Positions 34,301-45,159 are shown, counted from the first letter of the stretch. The stretch: DNA of 64,000 nucleotides from Obelidium mucronatum (GCA_025765595.1 JAIVFH010000003.1:124001-188000); one strand, 5' to 3'. Numbers and translations: made by a program. Notes: generated by a model from the sequence alone, not told the origin.

Positions 34301-35425
34301 CTTTGATAATATTTGCAAGATTGCTGTGATTGCCTCGGACCCTGTCGAGGGCGACTTGAGGTGGCGATAAAAGGCTTGAGGCAAATGTGCTTCCATCGAT
34401 GCTACGCGAAATGATCAAGTTGGGGCGAAATTAATTTGAATTTTTGCCTTGGGTTGAGAGAGAACAGACTCGTAGAGTCAATGATTCATCCATCGAAAAA
34501 CAAACTCACAATAATCTCCAACTTGAATTGCCACCACGTCTTTCCCCCCGTCATCATCGATAGCCTGAAACAGAGCATTTATAAAGCAGCATTTGACAGC
34601 TGCAAGTGGGGAAATAGAAAACAAGTCTGATGCCATATTCCGCCGCAAGACATCAGGTATAGCGCGATCTTTGAAGTCGTTTAAAATGAGGTTGATGAAA
34701 TTGGCGCCATAATCGTTTGCAAGACGGAATCTGTTGAGCATGAAAAGCGTCGATGCGGTTGTTGCTGTTGACGCCGAATTCAGAGACTTTGCCGACAGCT
34801 TTGTGCAGACGGCATGCAGCACGCGCAGCCGGGCGGCGTCGGTGTAGTTTTCAGGCAGAAGCGGCAGCAGGTTTTCCAGCGCGTGTTTTGCGTCGGCAAA
34901 GCGTCTGCGGCGGAAAAAGAAGTCGGCCAAGTCGCGCCACGCGTCCGCCTTGTCGGCGGCGGCGAGGCTCGGCGACGCGGCGGCGGCGGCGACAAAGGCG
35001 GCGGACGCTGCTGTGCTGGCGTCGGCGGCCGAGTCGGGGTCCGCGCTTGCGCAGCGCAGCCGCCAGCGGTGCACCAGCCGCAGCGCCGCGGGGGCGCGGG
35101 CGTCGTCGACGGCGGCGGCGGCCAGCAGCGAGCCGACGACGGCGGCCGGCGCCCGCGCATCGACGGCTGCGGCTGCGGCGGCGGCGGCGTCCAGCGGCAG
35201 CGCGGCCGCCAGCACGACGCGCGCCGCCAGCGTCAGCGCGACTGCCTGGCGCCCCGTCAGCGGCTGCGCTTCGTCCAGCGGCGACGCCGCCGCCTGCCGC
35301 ACGAACCCTGCCAGCAGCTGGAGCGCATGCCCCGCATCGAGCGGCGCCACCGTCGCCGGGAGCCGGTCCGGCCGCAGCGTCAGCGACAAGACAAGCGCGT
35401 CCACGTCGAAATCACCGACAGACAT
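31400..35425 (-). CDS. INTS8: Integrator complex subunit 8-like protein
   Basis: Subunit of the Integrator complex, which cleaves nascent snRNA and other transcripts and recruits PP2A through INTS8 and INTS6. I predict 17 exons and 941 residues, close to human INTS8 (995). The C-terminal exons (31400-31551, 31614-31640, 31763-32352) are the clearest: LEYVTYLFKKKKKTESMKA, a conserved LIG..EL segment and a final KKF-like basic tail match the end of human INTS8 in order. A TPR-like helix pair precedes them (LGDLSFSIGDYSSATRQYI). Further matches lie in 33404-33686 (the FIEKNQFEEAHAFL region). The first exon (34510-35425) is very GC- and Ala-rich. Small middle exons around 33149-33340 and 33883-34115 are the least certain. 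The gene starts 62 bp from HUS1 on the opposite strand. Confidence 0.82.
31678..31747. repeat. A-rich minisatellite (AAAAAGCC units) and A run
   Basis: A few AAAAAGC and AAAAAGCC units run into a long A tract, inside the penultimate-but-one intron of the INTS8-like gene on the + strand. Confidence 0.85.
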
Positions 35426-35487
35426 TTTATTATTAAATATTTTAGAGATAAATATAATAAATAAAATAAATAAAGAATAATCGAGCA
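35426..35487. promoter_or_regulatory. 62-bp shared 5' region of INTS8 and HUS1
   Basis: The two start codons face away from each other with only 62 bp between them. The stretch is almost pure A/T. It must contain both leaders and probably a bidirectional promoter; no specific factor site is recognisable. Confidence 0.6.
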
Positions 35488-37259
35488 ATGCGCTTCAGGG
35501 CAAAGGTTTGGTTTCCTCAAAGAGTCGGTCGGTCGCTGCTTATTCTGCGCATCCTTAACAGATCAGCAATGCCTCCGTGTTGTTTAGTTGAGTGTTTCTT
35601 GAAGAGAGCAAGGCCCACAAGTACTGACCCATCTTTGCAACATTAAAAAGAAATGGCTGTGACTATGGAGAAGCTTAGCAAAGTGTTTGTCATTCGGTAC
35701 GTCAAGATTGTTTTGCTGATCCTGGATAGATCAACATTGACTTGTCCGAATTTGAAAAAATCACTTGTCCACCGTTGCTTGCACACTCTATTCCACTTCA
35801 CAACAGTATACATCCCGAATTCATTCAGTTTCTTGTCTCGAAAGACCGCGGTATTGGCCTGCAAGCCTTTGCGAAACTGGAAAACGTGTGTACAATCTTT
35901 TCTTGAAGAAATCTGTTGAGATGAACATTCATATATCCGATCAGAATACTCTGTTTGAAGAACATACTGTTGAATCTTTGAATCGAGGTGAAATCTGGCT
36001 CGAGATTACTGGCGAACATTTCTCTCGAGCACTCAAATGTGCAATCAACGGCACAAATGTTGTTATGCGTCTCACAAAGAAGCAAAATCTACCCGTTTTG
36101 GCTTTTTCTATTCATACAAAGGTTTCTTTTTTGTTCTACCAAAAGGCCCACTGTAGGCGGATCGCCACCGCCGAAGGCGGTATATTCTTCTTGCTTTCTA
36201 ATTCTCTAGGCGGAATCCTATCACCTTCTTATTATTCCTTCATTATCTACCACATATTGATTGATTCCTCGCATACTCATTCAAGGGTCGCACTGGAAAA
36301 CCCATCCAACTGAATCAAGACTGCCCCTGTCGCGTACTTCCGCCTGCTCAAACAGAAGAATTGCGGGAACCTGTTGTTCCCAACCCAGATGTATGTAAAT
36401 TTTGTTTTATGGGTACTTTTGCGTCAACTTGAACGCCACACACATAGGTTCATATCATGCTTCCACCAGTACTGGCTGTCAAAAGTATGGCAGATCGTAT
36501 GAAAGCTATCGGAAATCATCTTGTTGTGAAAGCCAACATGTCTGGTAATGGGGGTTTATTTGACTTTTTTTTGAGAATGTGGGGAACTAACCGTTTTTGA
36601 CACATGGGCCACTTTTCAGGCGAATTCGTCATGACCATAGAGAACGATATGGTTAAACTAGAGACTTTTTACGACGATTTGGATAATCCTGCTATTGGTG
36701 GGAATGCATTTGTGTTTGCCAAAAAGAAGTTTCTCCCCCCCTTCGCAGTTAACCATACCAATGTCACACCACAAAACAACCCCACATGAAATCACAGACC
36801 CTTCTCAAGTTGAACCATCACAGCAACCAAGTCTAAATCGAAATCCAAAAGACTTTGCCCAAGTGCGAATCGATACTCGGGACTTTATCAAGTTTTGTAC
36901 TTGTCATCAGTTAAACCCGATGCATACAATTTGCTGTAAGTTGTCGTCATTCGATTCGCTTTGCTCTAAAGTGTCTCAAATTGGAAATTGGGGGCACCAC
37001 TCAATGTTGGGCCATCTCCCTTTTTTTTTTCCAACCAACTAAAAAATTGTTATTTCTTTCCCCAGGTATCATTGAGAACCACGGACTCGTATTTTATGTC
37101 TACATTGGAGAAAATGGCGGCGAAAACATTGGCGATGCACAGGGGTGCGGGACTATTACGTATTGTGAGAGAATAAGTCTCCCCCCTTCAAAAAAAAAAT
37201 ATAGACACTTTACAAAACTTACTTATTTTCATTTAGATCTTCCTTGCAAAGCCATTTAA
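35488..37259 (+). CDS. HUS1: HUS1 checkpoint clamp subunit (9-1-1 complex)
   Basis: One of the three subunits of the RAD9-HUS1-RAD1 ring loaded at damaged DNA to activate the ATR checkpoint. Ten short exons (35488-35505, 35562-35586, 35651-35696, 35866-36121, 36286-36390, 36448-36544, 36620-36697, 36798-36935, 37066-37164, 37237-37259) give 294 residues; human HUS1 has 280. The start MRFRAK matches MKFRAK of human HUS1. Strong matches follow: GEIWLEITGEHFSRALK, LREPVVPNPDV, a MKAIGNHLVVKANMSGE segment and the end YYLPCKAI in place of the human QYFIPALS. The third intron acceptor at 35865 is the least certain choice; it was picked because it alone gives a HUS1-like join. The first three exons total only 89 nt. 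Confidence 0.9.
36156..36181. other. GC-rich double hairpin in a HUS1 intron
   Basis: Two adjacent perfect hairpins lie inside the fourth HUS1 intron: GGCG-GAT-CGCC, then ACCGCC-GAA-GGCGGT. The surrounding intron is AT-rich. Confidence 0.6.
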
Positions 37260-37402
37260 TGAGTTGACAAATAAAAGCAACGCCTTCGATTTGTAACACA
37301 GTTTCAAAAGTGTAATATGACGAAAGAAGGAAAACCGTTTCACTTTTTTTTTCTTCCAGGAAATTTCCGATTCAATCAACACAAAAAAAAAAAGTCGACC
37401 CA

Positions 37403-39160
37403 ATGTCTCCTGCTATCGTTTCTAGCCACAACCAACAGCGGGAACATGACGAGCTCAAGTACCTCGACTTTATGATGGATCATTCCAACCTGCTGGTGAG
37501 TAGGGAGCTCGGCGGGGTGGTCCTGGATTGTCAGGGTGGCGTGTTTGTTTACCAATAGTCCCAACTTTTGGGGTTTTGCAGGAGGGTTCTGCCGTTGTCA
37601 TTCAATGGGCGTTTCCCCACTGGAATATGGCTGAAGCCAAGCTAGTTCAACAGACACACGGAATCACAAAGTGAGCTTAATTGATTGTTTTTGTTTTTTT
37701 GGTGGCTCGGGTCTAATCTATCTCTGTGCAGCAAATGTATGCCGCTTCTTTTGTCTCTCTTGCCGCCGCCCCCGCTGATATTGTTTTCTTGTAGTGGTTA
37801 AATGTACATACAAGTCGGAGACTGTCTTGATTCGCACGTACGGCAAGGGGACCGACGCCATCATTGATCGCACTCAGGAAATGACTGTATGTTCAGCAGC
37901 CTTGCCTCCGATGACGCCACCACCTCTAACTTCCCAACTACTAGAATATGATGGTTCTGTCGAGAGATGGGCTGAGTCCTCAGCTATACGGTCGCTTCAG
38001 CAATGGTCTCATCTATGGTTATATCGGTGAGTCACTGCAACAATATTTCTTTTTATTTCCCAAGTAGTATCAATCGATCTAACCAAAACACTGCTGCTTC
38101 TTTTATTTTTTCATTAGAGGGTGTTCCCTTCTCCGTGGAAGGTTAATAGCAATTTTTTTTCTTCTTCCTTCCATGAAACGTGGCATGCCCAACTCAGCAC
38201 GCTATTCTCAAAAAAAAAAGAACTCGAACTCTAACGTTGCCCGTAATTTTTTTTTTTTATGGTTAGACATGAGTCATTCCCACAAGTCTACACTTGTTGC
38301 TCGTCACCTGGCAAATTGGCACAAGGTGGACGCTTCTGATCTCATGACTACCCAACCCAAACTTTTTGATACACTTAACCAGTGGGTTGATGCGAGTATG
38401 TATATTATTCTGAATTTCCTCCACTTTTTTTCCTGACTCACGTTTTTTTTTTTTTGTCAACAGTTCCAAAGCGATTCAGCAACCCATCTGTTGATGCCAG
38501 TTTCCGTTCGTTTATCTCTATCGATAGACTGAAGAAGGAGGTGAGGAGATTTTTTTTTTCTGTTAACTTTGTAAGGTTGTTGTCTGATCCGCTTGTCGTT
38601 TTTTTTTTTTAGTTGAACGGACTGCAAGTTGAATTGGAGAAAGTGAATGCCCCAATTGTTTTTAGCCATTGTGACCTTTTGACAGGAAACATTATTTTCA
38701 ACGCTGCCAAGGATCGTGTGGATTGTGAGTTCACAAAAATGATTTTTAATTTATTTTTTTCGAAGTGTTCCAACGCTTACTCTGTTTCCCGCCCTCCTCA
38801 GTCATTGATTACGAATATGGATCCTACAATCCACGAGGATTTGATATCGGAAACCACTTTTGCGAACACGCTGGATTTGATTGTGAATGGGACTTGTACC
38901 CCAACGAAGAGTTTCAAAGAAAATGGCTCAGCGAATACCTTGCCACATCACTATCATGTCCATTGGAACAAGTACCGCAGGATGAACTGGTTAAACTATA
39001 TGCTGAAGTCAACAAGTATGCGTTGGCTGCTCACTTGTACTGGGGGATCTGGGCTTTGGTTCAAGCAGAGATTTCAGATCTTGACTTTGACTATGCGGGG
39101 TACGCTAAAATGAGGATTGACGAATACTTTCGCAGAAAGAGCTCATTTTTGGCTCTGTGA
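37403..39160 (+). CDS. Ethanolamine kinase (choline/ethanolamine kinase family)
   Basis: ATP-dependent kinase for the first step of the CDP-ethanolamine branch of phospholipid synthesis. Ten exons (37403-37495, 37582-37670, 37732-37736, 37795-37886, 37945-38026, 38118-38141, 38267-38395, 38464-38540, 38613-38724, 38802-39160) give 353 residues. The phosphotransferase motif is FSHCDLLTGNIIF and the choline kinase motif is FIDYEYGSYNPRGFDIGNHF. GITNKLV, the family's nucleotide-binding entry motif, forms only if a 5-nt microexon CAAAT at 37732-37736 is included; skipping it gives a stop. LYGRFSNGLIYGYIEG fits ethanolamine kinases better than choline kinases, but substrate preference cannot be settled by sequence alone. 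Confidence 0.9.
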
Positions 39161-39498
39161 GAGACGGTTTTCTCTGTGACTTTTTTCTTTCCTTCCTTCC
39201 TTCTTTAAATACTTTTTTTTTTCCTTGTTTTGTTTATTGTTTTTTTTTTTCGGACTTCCTGGGTGAATTGCAACATTGTAGCTGGTTGACACGATGACGT
39301 GGTGGTTTTTTTTTTTGTAGGAGGTGATAAGTAAAGTACTCCATTTGAATAGAAACGAAGTATTTTGTGCTTTTTGAAACGCTTTTTTGAAAGTTGTGTG
39401 GCTCCCCCCCTCCATGTGATAAAAAATGGGGGGGAAATACTTAATGCCGTGAAATAGAATACAAATCACAAACAAACAAAAAAAAAATACACACACAC
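39161..39498. other. Intergenic spacer between ethanolamine kinase and malate synthase
   Basis: 338 bp with many T runs, a CCTT repeat at 39190-39202 and a short CA run right before the malate synthase start. No gene is visible. It holds the kinase 3' end and the malate synthase promoter. Confidence 0.5.
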
Positions 39499-41006
39499 AT
39501 GGCCACAGCTCGCGGTGTTCAGATTCTAGGCGCTGTTCCTCCACAATATGCCGATATATTGAGTCTTCCAGTTCAAAACTTTATTGCGCATCTGCAAAGG
39601 TTTGCGTGTTGATTGCCAAAAGCAGCACGTTTTTTTAAGTACCCTCTCTTCTCTCTCACTTCCACCAATAGATCCTTCAACAAACAACGGAAGGCTCTTT
39701 TAGCAGGGAGAAACGAACGTCAGAAGCAGATTGATGCTGGTCAACTCCCAGATTTCCTTCCAGAAACAAAGTGGATTCGTGATGACCCCACGTGGCGTGT
39801 GAGTTGATTCCTCTTTCTCTCTCTCAGCAATCCAACTCCACTCCACTCCATTCCTACATACTAATTTTGAAACTCTCCTGTTAAAAGGCTGCCCCCCCAG
39901 CTCCTGGCTTGAGTGATCGTAGAGTCGAAATCACTGGTCCTGTTGACAGAAAGATGGTGATTAACGCTCTCAACTCGGGCGCGTCGACTTTTATGGCTGA
40001 TTTCGAAGATTCCAATGCTCCAACTTGGGAAAACTGTCTCAGGTTTTTTTTCCTCTTCTTCTTCTTCTTCCTCTTTTGGTTGCCTTGAAGTGCCGAGACA
40101 TTAAAAATCTATTGTTTTTTCTTCCATTTTAGCGGACAAGCCAACTTGCGCGATGCAGTTCACAGACGCATTGACTTTACAGCGCCCAATGGAAAATACT
40201 ACAAGTTGAACACTGGAAAAATCGCCACCTTGATTGTCAGGTGATACTCCCCCTGTTGCTTTTGTTTTTGATTTGTTTAGGTCCAACGTGTTTAATTTTT
40301 GTTTTTTGTTGGTTTTTTTTTTTTAGACCTCGTGGTTGGCATATGGAGGAAAAACATGTTTTGGTGGATGGGGAACCTGTGTCTGCCTCTATTTTTGACT
40401 TTGCCGTCTACTTTTTCCACAACGCGAGAGAGTCTGTGCGTATTGGTGGTGGTCCGTACTTTTACCTTCCCAAGATGGAAAGTCATTTGGAAGCCAGGTA
40501 TGCCCCACCCACTCTCCCCCACAACAAAAGCCACTTTGAAATATATAATAATAATCGTTTTTTTTAATAGGCTGTGGAACGATGTTTTCAACTTGTCACA
40601 GGACATGATTGGTCTTCCACGAGGAACTATTCGCGGAACAGTGTTGATTGAAACGATCCTCGCCGCCTTTGAAATGGAAGAGATTATCTTTGAGCTCCGC
40701 GAGCATTCATCTGGTCTTAACTGTGGTCGTTGGGATTACATTTTCTCCTTCATCAAGCGTCTCAGAAACCACAGCAAATTTGTGCTTCCAGAGCGCGGCG
40801 ATGTGACAATGACGTCCCCGTTTATGGATTCATATGTCAGGTTGTTGATCAAGACGTGTCATAAGAGAGGTGTCCATGCGATGGGTGGAATGGCTGCTCA
40901 GATTCCAATCAAGGGGAACGCCAAGGCGAATGATGCCGCCATGACGAAAGTTCGTGCTGATAAGCTTCGTGAGGTGCAGGCTGGTCATGATGGAACTTGG
41001 TGAGCT

Positions 41007-41043
<37 letters not shown>

Positions 41044-41692
41044 CATGCGAGAGAACGTAAATGTTTACTTTTTTGGAACTCAGGGTCGCACACCCAGATT
41101 TGGTCAAGATTGCACTCGAAATTTTCGACAAGCACATGCCACAGCCGAACCAGCTCTTTGTCCGTCGCGAAGACGTTCATGTCACTGGCGCGGATCTCCT
41201 GAGTTTGAAGGGAATGGTCGTCAAGATCACTGAAGCTGGAATTAAAACCAACATTGAGATTGCCTTGTTGTATATGGAGTCTTGGCTTCGTGGACTTGGC
41301 TGCGTTCCTATTCACAATCTTATGGAAGATGCGGCTACGGCTGAGATTTCTCGTTCACAGCTTTGGCAATGGGTGCGTCATAGAGCTACGACAACGAGTG
41401 GGAAGGTGATTACTCCCGAGTATATGGAACAGCTGTTGGACGGCGAAGTTGCCGCCATTCAGACCCGCTTGGGTGAAAAGGCGTTCAATGAGACGAGATT
41501 TGCATTGGCCAAAAAGTTCTTGGCAAGCACGATCAAGGGAGGAGACTATTCTGACTTCTTGACGGTAAAAAAAATATGGGCGTGATTTAAAATCAAAATG
41601 GCTAATATCTCTCTTTCTTTTTTTTTTTTTTTTGGTAGACTCTCTGTTATGATTCCATACTTACCTTAAAGACGCCAAATGCAAAGCTTTGA
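39499..41692 (+). CDS. Malate synthase, peroxisomal/glyoxysomal
   Basis: Condenses glyoxylate and acetyl-CoA to malate in the glyoxylate cycle. Eight exons (39499-39599, 39672-39798, 39888-40042, 40133-40240, 40327-40497, 40571-40999, 41084-41564, 41639-41692) give 541 residues, normal for malate synthase A. The signature [17 protein letters not shown] is present, along with [17 protein letters not shown] and [11 protein letters not shown]. The last exon of 54 nt adds the terminal AKL, a peroxisomal targeting signal type 1. Intron 6 contains a 35-base T run. A polyadenylation signal candidate AATAAA lies at 41725-41730. Confidence 0.96.
41009..41043. repeat. T homopolymer (35 nt) in a malate synthase intron
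   Basis: An uninterrupted T tract inside intron 6, upstream of its acceptor. Length may be affected by sequencing. Confidence 0.9.
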
Positions 41693-41724
41693 TTCTGTTG
41701 TGGGTTTGATTTTGGTTCCTCGAT

Positions 41725-41730
41725 AATAAA
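41725..41730 (+). terminator. Candidate polyadenylation signal of malate synthase
   Basis: AATAAA 33 bp after the malate synthase stop and 26 bp before the next start codon. Confidence 0.5.
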
Positions 41731-41755
41731 GTGTTATCAGAAAAAGATCAAAAAG

Positions 41756-42528
41756 ATGTCACTTCGCCAAGTTGCTACAGCAAATGCCCCCAAGGCTATC
41801 GGTAGGCATTAAATTTTGGGCAGGTTTAAGGATGAGCGATTGCAAACGACATGTTAACGTTGCTGTTTCTACGCAAAAACTGTAGGACCTTACTCGCAGG
41901 CAATCGTCGCCAACGGTAAGACAGCAATATCATACCCACACGATAAATGCGATTAAATTTGGATATCAGGCTTTGTATACACTGCTGGTCAAATCCCTTT
42001 TGATCCTGTCACTATGGAAATTGTTGGCACCGAGATCCAAGCTCAAACTGCTCAGGCTTTGAAGAACTTGAGAGCTGTTGTGGAAGCAAGCGGATCTTCG
42101 TTTGAAAAAGTGTAAGAGGATCCTATTTTGGTTGGCCTTGTGTTTCTCACACCCAACACTTTTTTGTTGTTGATTGTAGCGTCAAAACTACAGTGTTCCT
42201 TAAGGATATGAACGATTTCGTGAGTAGTTTATTAGCTCATGAAGTTTGATAGAGTCAACCCCGTTTTTTTCATGCATTCGCGCGCTTAATTATTTTAATC
42301 TCTCCCTTTCCCTCCATCTACCAATTCACGCCTATCTATTCTTTCAATACTCGTATTTATGTTCTAACAGTGGGAATTCCCGTTTTTGTTTAGGCCAAGA
42401 TGAACGAGATCTACGCCCAAGCGTTTGGATCTAACCAGTTCCCACCAGCGCGATCTGCCGTTGAAGTTGCTCGTCTGCCACGCGACGTCTTGGTGGAAAT
42501 TGAGTGCATTGCCGTTGTTGACAAGTAA
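41756..42528 (+). CDS. RidA/YjgF family reactive-imine deaminase, copy 1
   Basis: RidA proteins hydrolyse reactive enamine/imine intermediates such as 2-aminoacrylate. Five exons (41756-41801, 41886-41915, 41970-42111, 42180-42219, 42394-42528) give 130 residues, the normal family length. Visible family motifs are AIGPYSQAI near the N-terminus, TAGQIPFDP, the [11 protein letters not shown] strand and the end [20 protein letters not shown] with the conserved substrate-binding arginine. The protein ends VVDK and has no peroxisomal signal. A very similar copy follows 92 bp downstream. Compared with that copy it has one additional intron (41916-41969). Confidence 0.95.
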
Positions 42529-42554
42529 AAGACGGAAGATCGTTGCTTGTTTTG

Positions 42555-42560
42555 AATAAA
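42555..42560 (+). terminator. Candidate polyadenylation signal of RidA copy 1
   Basis: AATAAA 26 bp after the stop of RidA copy 1 in the 92-bp spacer between the two copies. Confidence 0.5.
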
Positions 42561-42620
42561 GTGTTTCCCGTATTCTTCCGAGTGTTTCCCATTTATTACT
42601 GCAAATTTCACGTCAAAACC

Positions 42621-43180
42621 ATGTCCTTACTGAAACAAATCTCAACGAAGCTTGCACCAAAGGCAATCGGTACAAATCGCTTGTTATATTTTTTCGTTTG
42701 GAACCTCTGACAAAAACCATAGGTCCATATTCACAGGGGATTGTTGCGAACGGTTTCGTGTACACGGCTGGCCAATGTCCATTTGATCCTGTTACAACCG
42801 AAATTGTTGGAAAGGAAATTCAAAGCCAAACTGCTCAATCTCTCAAGAACCTGCAGGCGGTTGTTGAAGCGGGTGGCTCTTCTTTCAAGAATGTGTACGT
42901 TTTTTCTACTCCTTCTTTGCTTTCGCCTCATTCTTTGCCGTTATAGCATCAAAACAACGGTTTTTCTCAAAGATATGAATGACTTTGTAAGTCCTGAATG
43001 TGCGCAGTGTTTTCATTGACCTTGACGTTGGAACAGGCCAAGATGAACGAGATATACTCCAAGGCTTTCGGATCCAATCAATTTCCTCCTGCACGATCCG
43101 CTGTTGAAGTTGCTCGCCTTCCACGCGATGTTTTGGTCGAAATTGAGTGCGTAGCTGTTGTCGACAATGCAAAGCTCTGA
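42621..43180 (+). CDS. RidA/YjgF family reactive-imine deaminase, copy 2, with PTS1 signal
   Basis: Tandem duplicate of the preceding gene, from four exons (42621-42669, 42723-42894, 42947-42986, 43037-43180), 134 residues. It has the same motifs ([47 protein letters not shown]), but the isoleucine before PFDP is Cys. The first eight residues differ from copy 1, and the C-terminus is extended to VVDNAKL. Terminal AKL is a peroxisomal import signal, so this copy is likely peroxisomal and copy 1 not. An N-terminal mitochondrial signal is not evident. Confidence 0.95.
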
Positions 43181-43288
43181 ATGTACACACACAAACAATA
43201 CACTTAATGCGATATCAGAATTTGTATTATCACCAAGATGATGGATGTTTTCATCAATATTTAGAAGAAAGGCAGAGACCCACACCAA

Positions 43289-45090
43289 CTAGTGCTTCGC
43301 TTGAGTCACCTTGACCTTGAGCTGCTTGCCCTCAGTCCGTTCCTTAGCAACCACTTGCAACACTTCGTCCTTTTCAATCAGGAAAGTGATGTCAATCTTG
43401 GCCTTTCCAACAGCCAAACCCTCTGGAAGGTCGGTCAAGACAATTTCGGCTAAAAGAGCATTCTTCTTGGCAACATCATCTTCTCCTTCGTAGACAGCCA
43501 AGTACACTTCGGTCTGTCCTTTAACAGCATTTGAGAATTCAAATGCTCTTCTGGCTGGAATTGGAGTCAGCCTTGGAATGATCTTAACGAAAGCACCGTT
43601 GGAGACTTCAAGACCAACAGAGTGGTTTAAATGGGGGAGTTCAACGACATCTTTGTTGACGGCAGCGGAAGCGTAGTCAACACCATCGGCTTCAGCAGCA
43701 ACAATGATACCAGCTTGGATAGCAGCACCGTTACCGATCGCTTCATCTGGTTCAATGTCTTGACGAACATCAGTAGATTCTGGGAACAAGCTGCGGATGA
43801 CTTGCTGGAATCTGGGGATTCTGGTGGATCCACCAACAAGCAATACTTCATCAATAGAAGAAGCATCAGCAACTCCACCCTCCTTCAAAGCCTGCTTGAT
43901 CAATTCAGCACAACGTTGGATAAGTGGTTCTGCCAAGTTTTCGAATCGACCACGAATCACAGAGTGGTGGAAGTCAATTCCGTCGTAAAGAGAGTCAACA
44001 CTGCAAGGAGCGGTGTCCTTTTGGGAGAGCATACGCTTAGTTTGTTCACAGGCAGATCGAAGTTTGGCCAATGATCTACGGTTTCCAGAGATATCAGCCT
44101 TAGTTTTGCGCTTGAATTCGTCCTTGATGTAATTTACAAGGACTTCGTCAAAATGAACACCTCCGAGCTTGTAGTCGTCCAAAGAGCTGATGACACTGTA
44201 CAGACCGTTGTTGGCAGAGAGAAGGGTAACGTTAAATTGGTGACCTCCCAGGTCAACAACAAGAATCAAACGGTCATTCTTGGAAACGGTGGCCTTTACA
44301 GTAGATGCATGGTCGAAAGAGAGAGCAGCAGCAACTGGCTCAACAATGGTGAACACTTTGGAGAAACCAGCATCTTGGGCGGCTTGGATCAGGGCAGCCT
44401 TGGACTTTTCAGCGAAGTGAGTTGGGACTGAAACAACGGCACCAGAAACGGCCTTTCCGAGGTATCCTTCAGCAGTTTCTTTCAGCTTGGCAAGGTATGC
44501 TGATGTGACGGTTGGGACAGAAACGTGCTTGGTAACTGACTCTTCGGCTTCTTCACTTTCGTATTCTTCGACTTCGTATGATGGCTGATGGGCATCTTCT
44601 GGGTTTGGAACAATAGAGAAGGATAAGTTGTCGATTTGACGCTTGACTTCGTCATCTTCAAGTCTATTAGGGGAAATGATCAGAGATGGGAAACGAAAAA
44701 CACTGAAATGGGCGAATACTTTAGGCCAAGCAAGCTCTTAAACTGGACAATGGTACCCTTTGGGTTTGACATGGCCTGGACCTTTGCCTGTGACCCAACA
44801 ATCTAAGGAGTTTGACGTAACAACATGAATACAAGCAAGTCGACACAACACGCAATCCACGTACGGTTTCATATCCAGTGTATGCAACATATGTGGGGAT
44901 AATTCTGTCACCGTCTTCGTTGGCAATAGTTTCACCGCCTTGGTCCTAAAGTTCAATGGTTTGCGAAAATGAGCTCGAGTAAATGGAAAGCCCCGGCTAA
45001 TGCGGGTTTCTTGCTTACCTTTCCGACGATCGCAATAGTCGAGTTGAGCGTTCCAAAGCCAATTCCAATAAAGACGTCTTCTGTGGCCAT
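43289..45090 (-). CDS. SSZ1: Ssz1-like atypical Hsp70 (ribosome-associated complex)
   Basis: Ssz1 pairs with the J-protein zuotin as the ribosome-associated complex that assists Ssb-type Hsp70 at the tunnel exit. Four exons (45019-45090, 44865-44945, 44720-44802, 43289-44663) give 536 residues, against 538 in yeast Ssz1. The N-terminus reads FIGIGFGTLNSTIAIV, where canonical Hsp70s have GIDLGT. ETIANEDGDRIIPTYVAY and the ATPase-fold GGSTRIPR follow. The substrate-binding part is very short and lacks the helical lid and EEVD, as in Ssz1. A Glu-rich stretch (EVEEYESEEAEES) lies in the nucleotide-binding half. Hsp70s of other classes are excluded by the truncated C-terminal domain. Confidence 0.88.
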
Positions 45091-45159
45091 TTGCTGGTTT
45101 TTGTTGGTTTTGTTTTTGGTTAAAAAAAGCAAAAAGAAAAAACCAAAAAACAAACGCAA
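45091..45159. promoter_or_regulatory. 69-bp shared 5' region of SSZ1 and RPC31
   Basis: Start codons of the two divergent genes are only 69 bp apart. The sequence is A-rich on the RPC31 side. No specific element is recognised. Confidence 0.6.

Noticed and set aside
34753..35480. Long open frames on the + strand, rich in Arg, Ala and Pro
   Set aside because: They are antisense shadows of the GC-rich first INTS8 exon; stop codons are simply rare at that composition. The minus-strand frame joins to INTS8-like exons.
38172..38262. Possible separate small exon or frame starting MKRGMPNSARY
   Set aside because: It lies inside an ethanolamine kinase intron; joining 38141 to 38267 gives the family sequence, and inclusion would break it.
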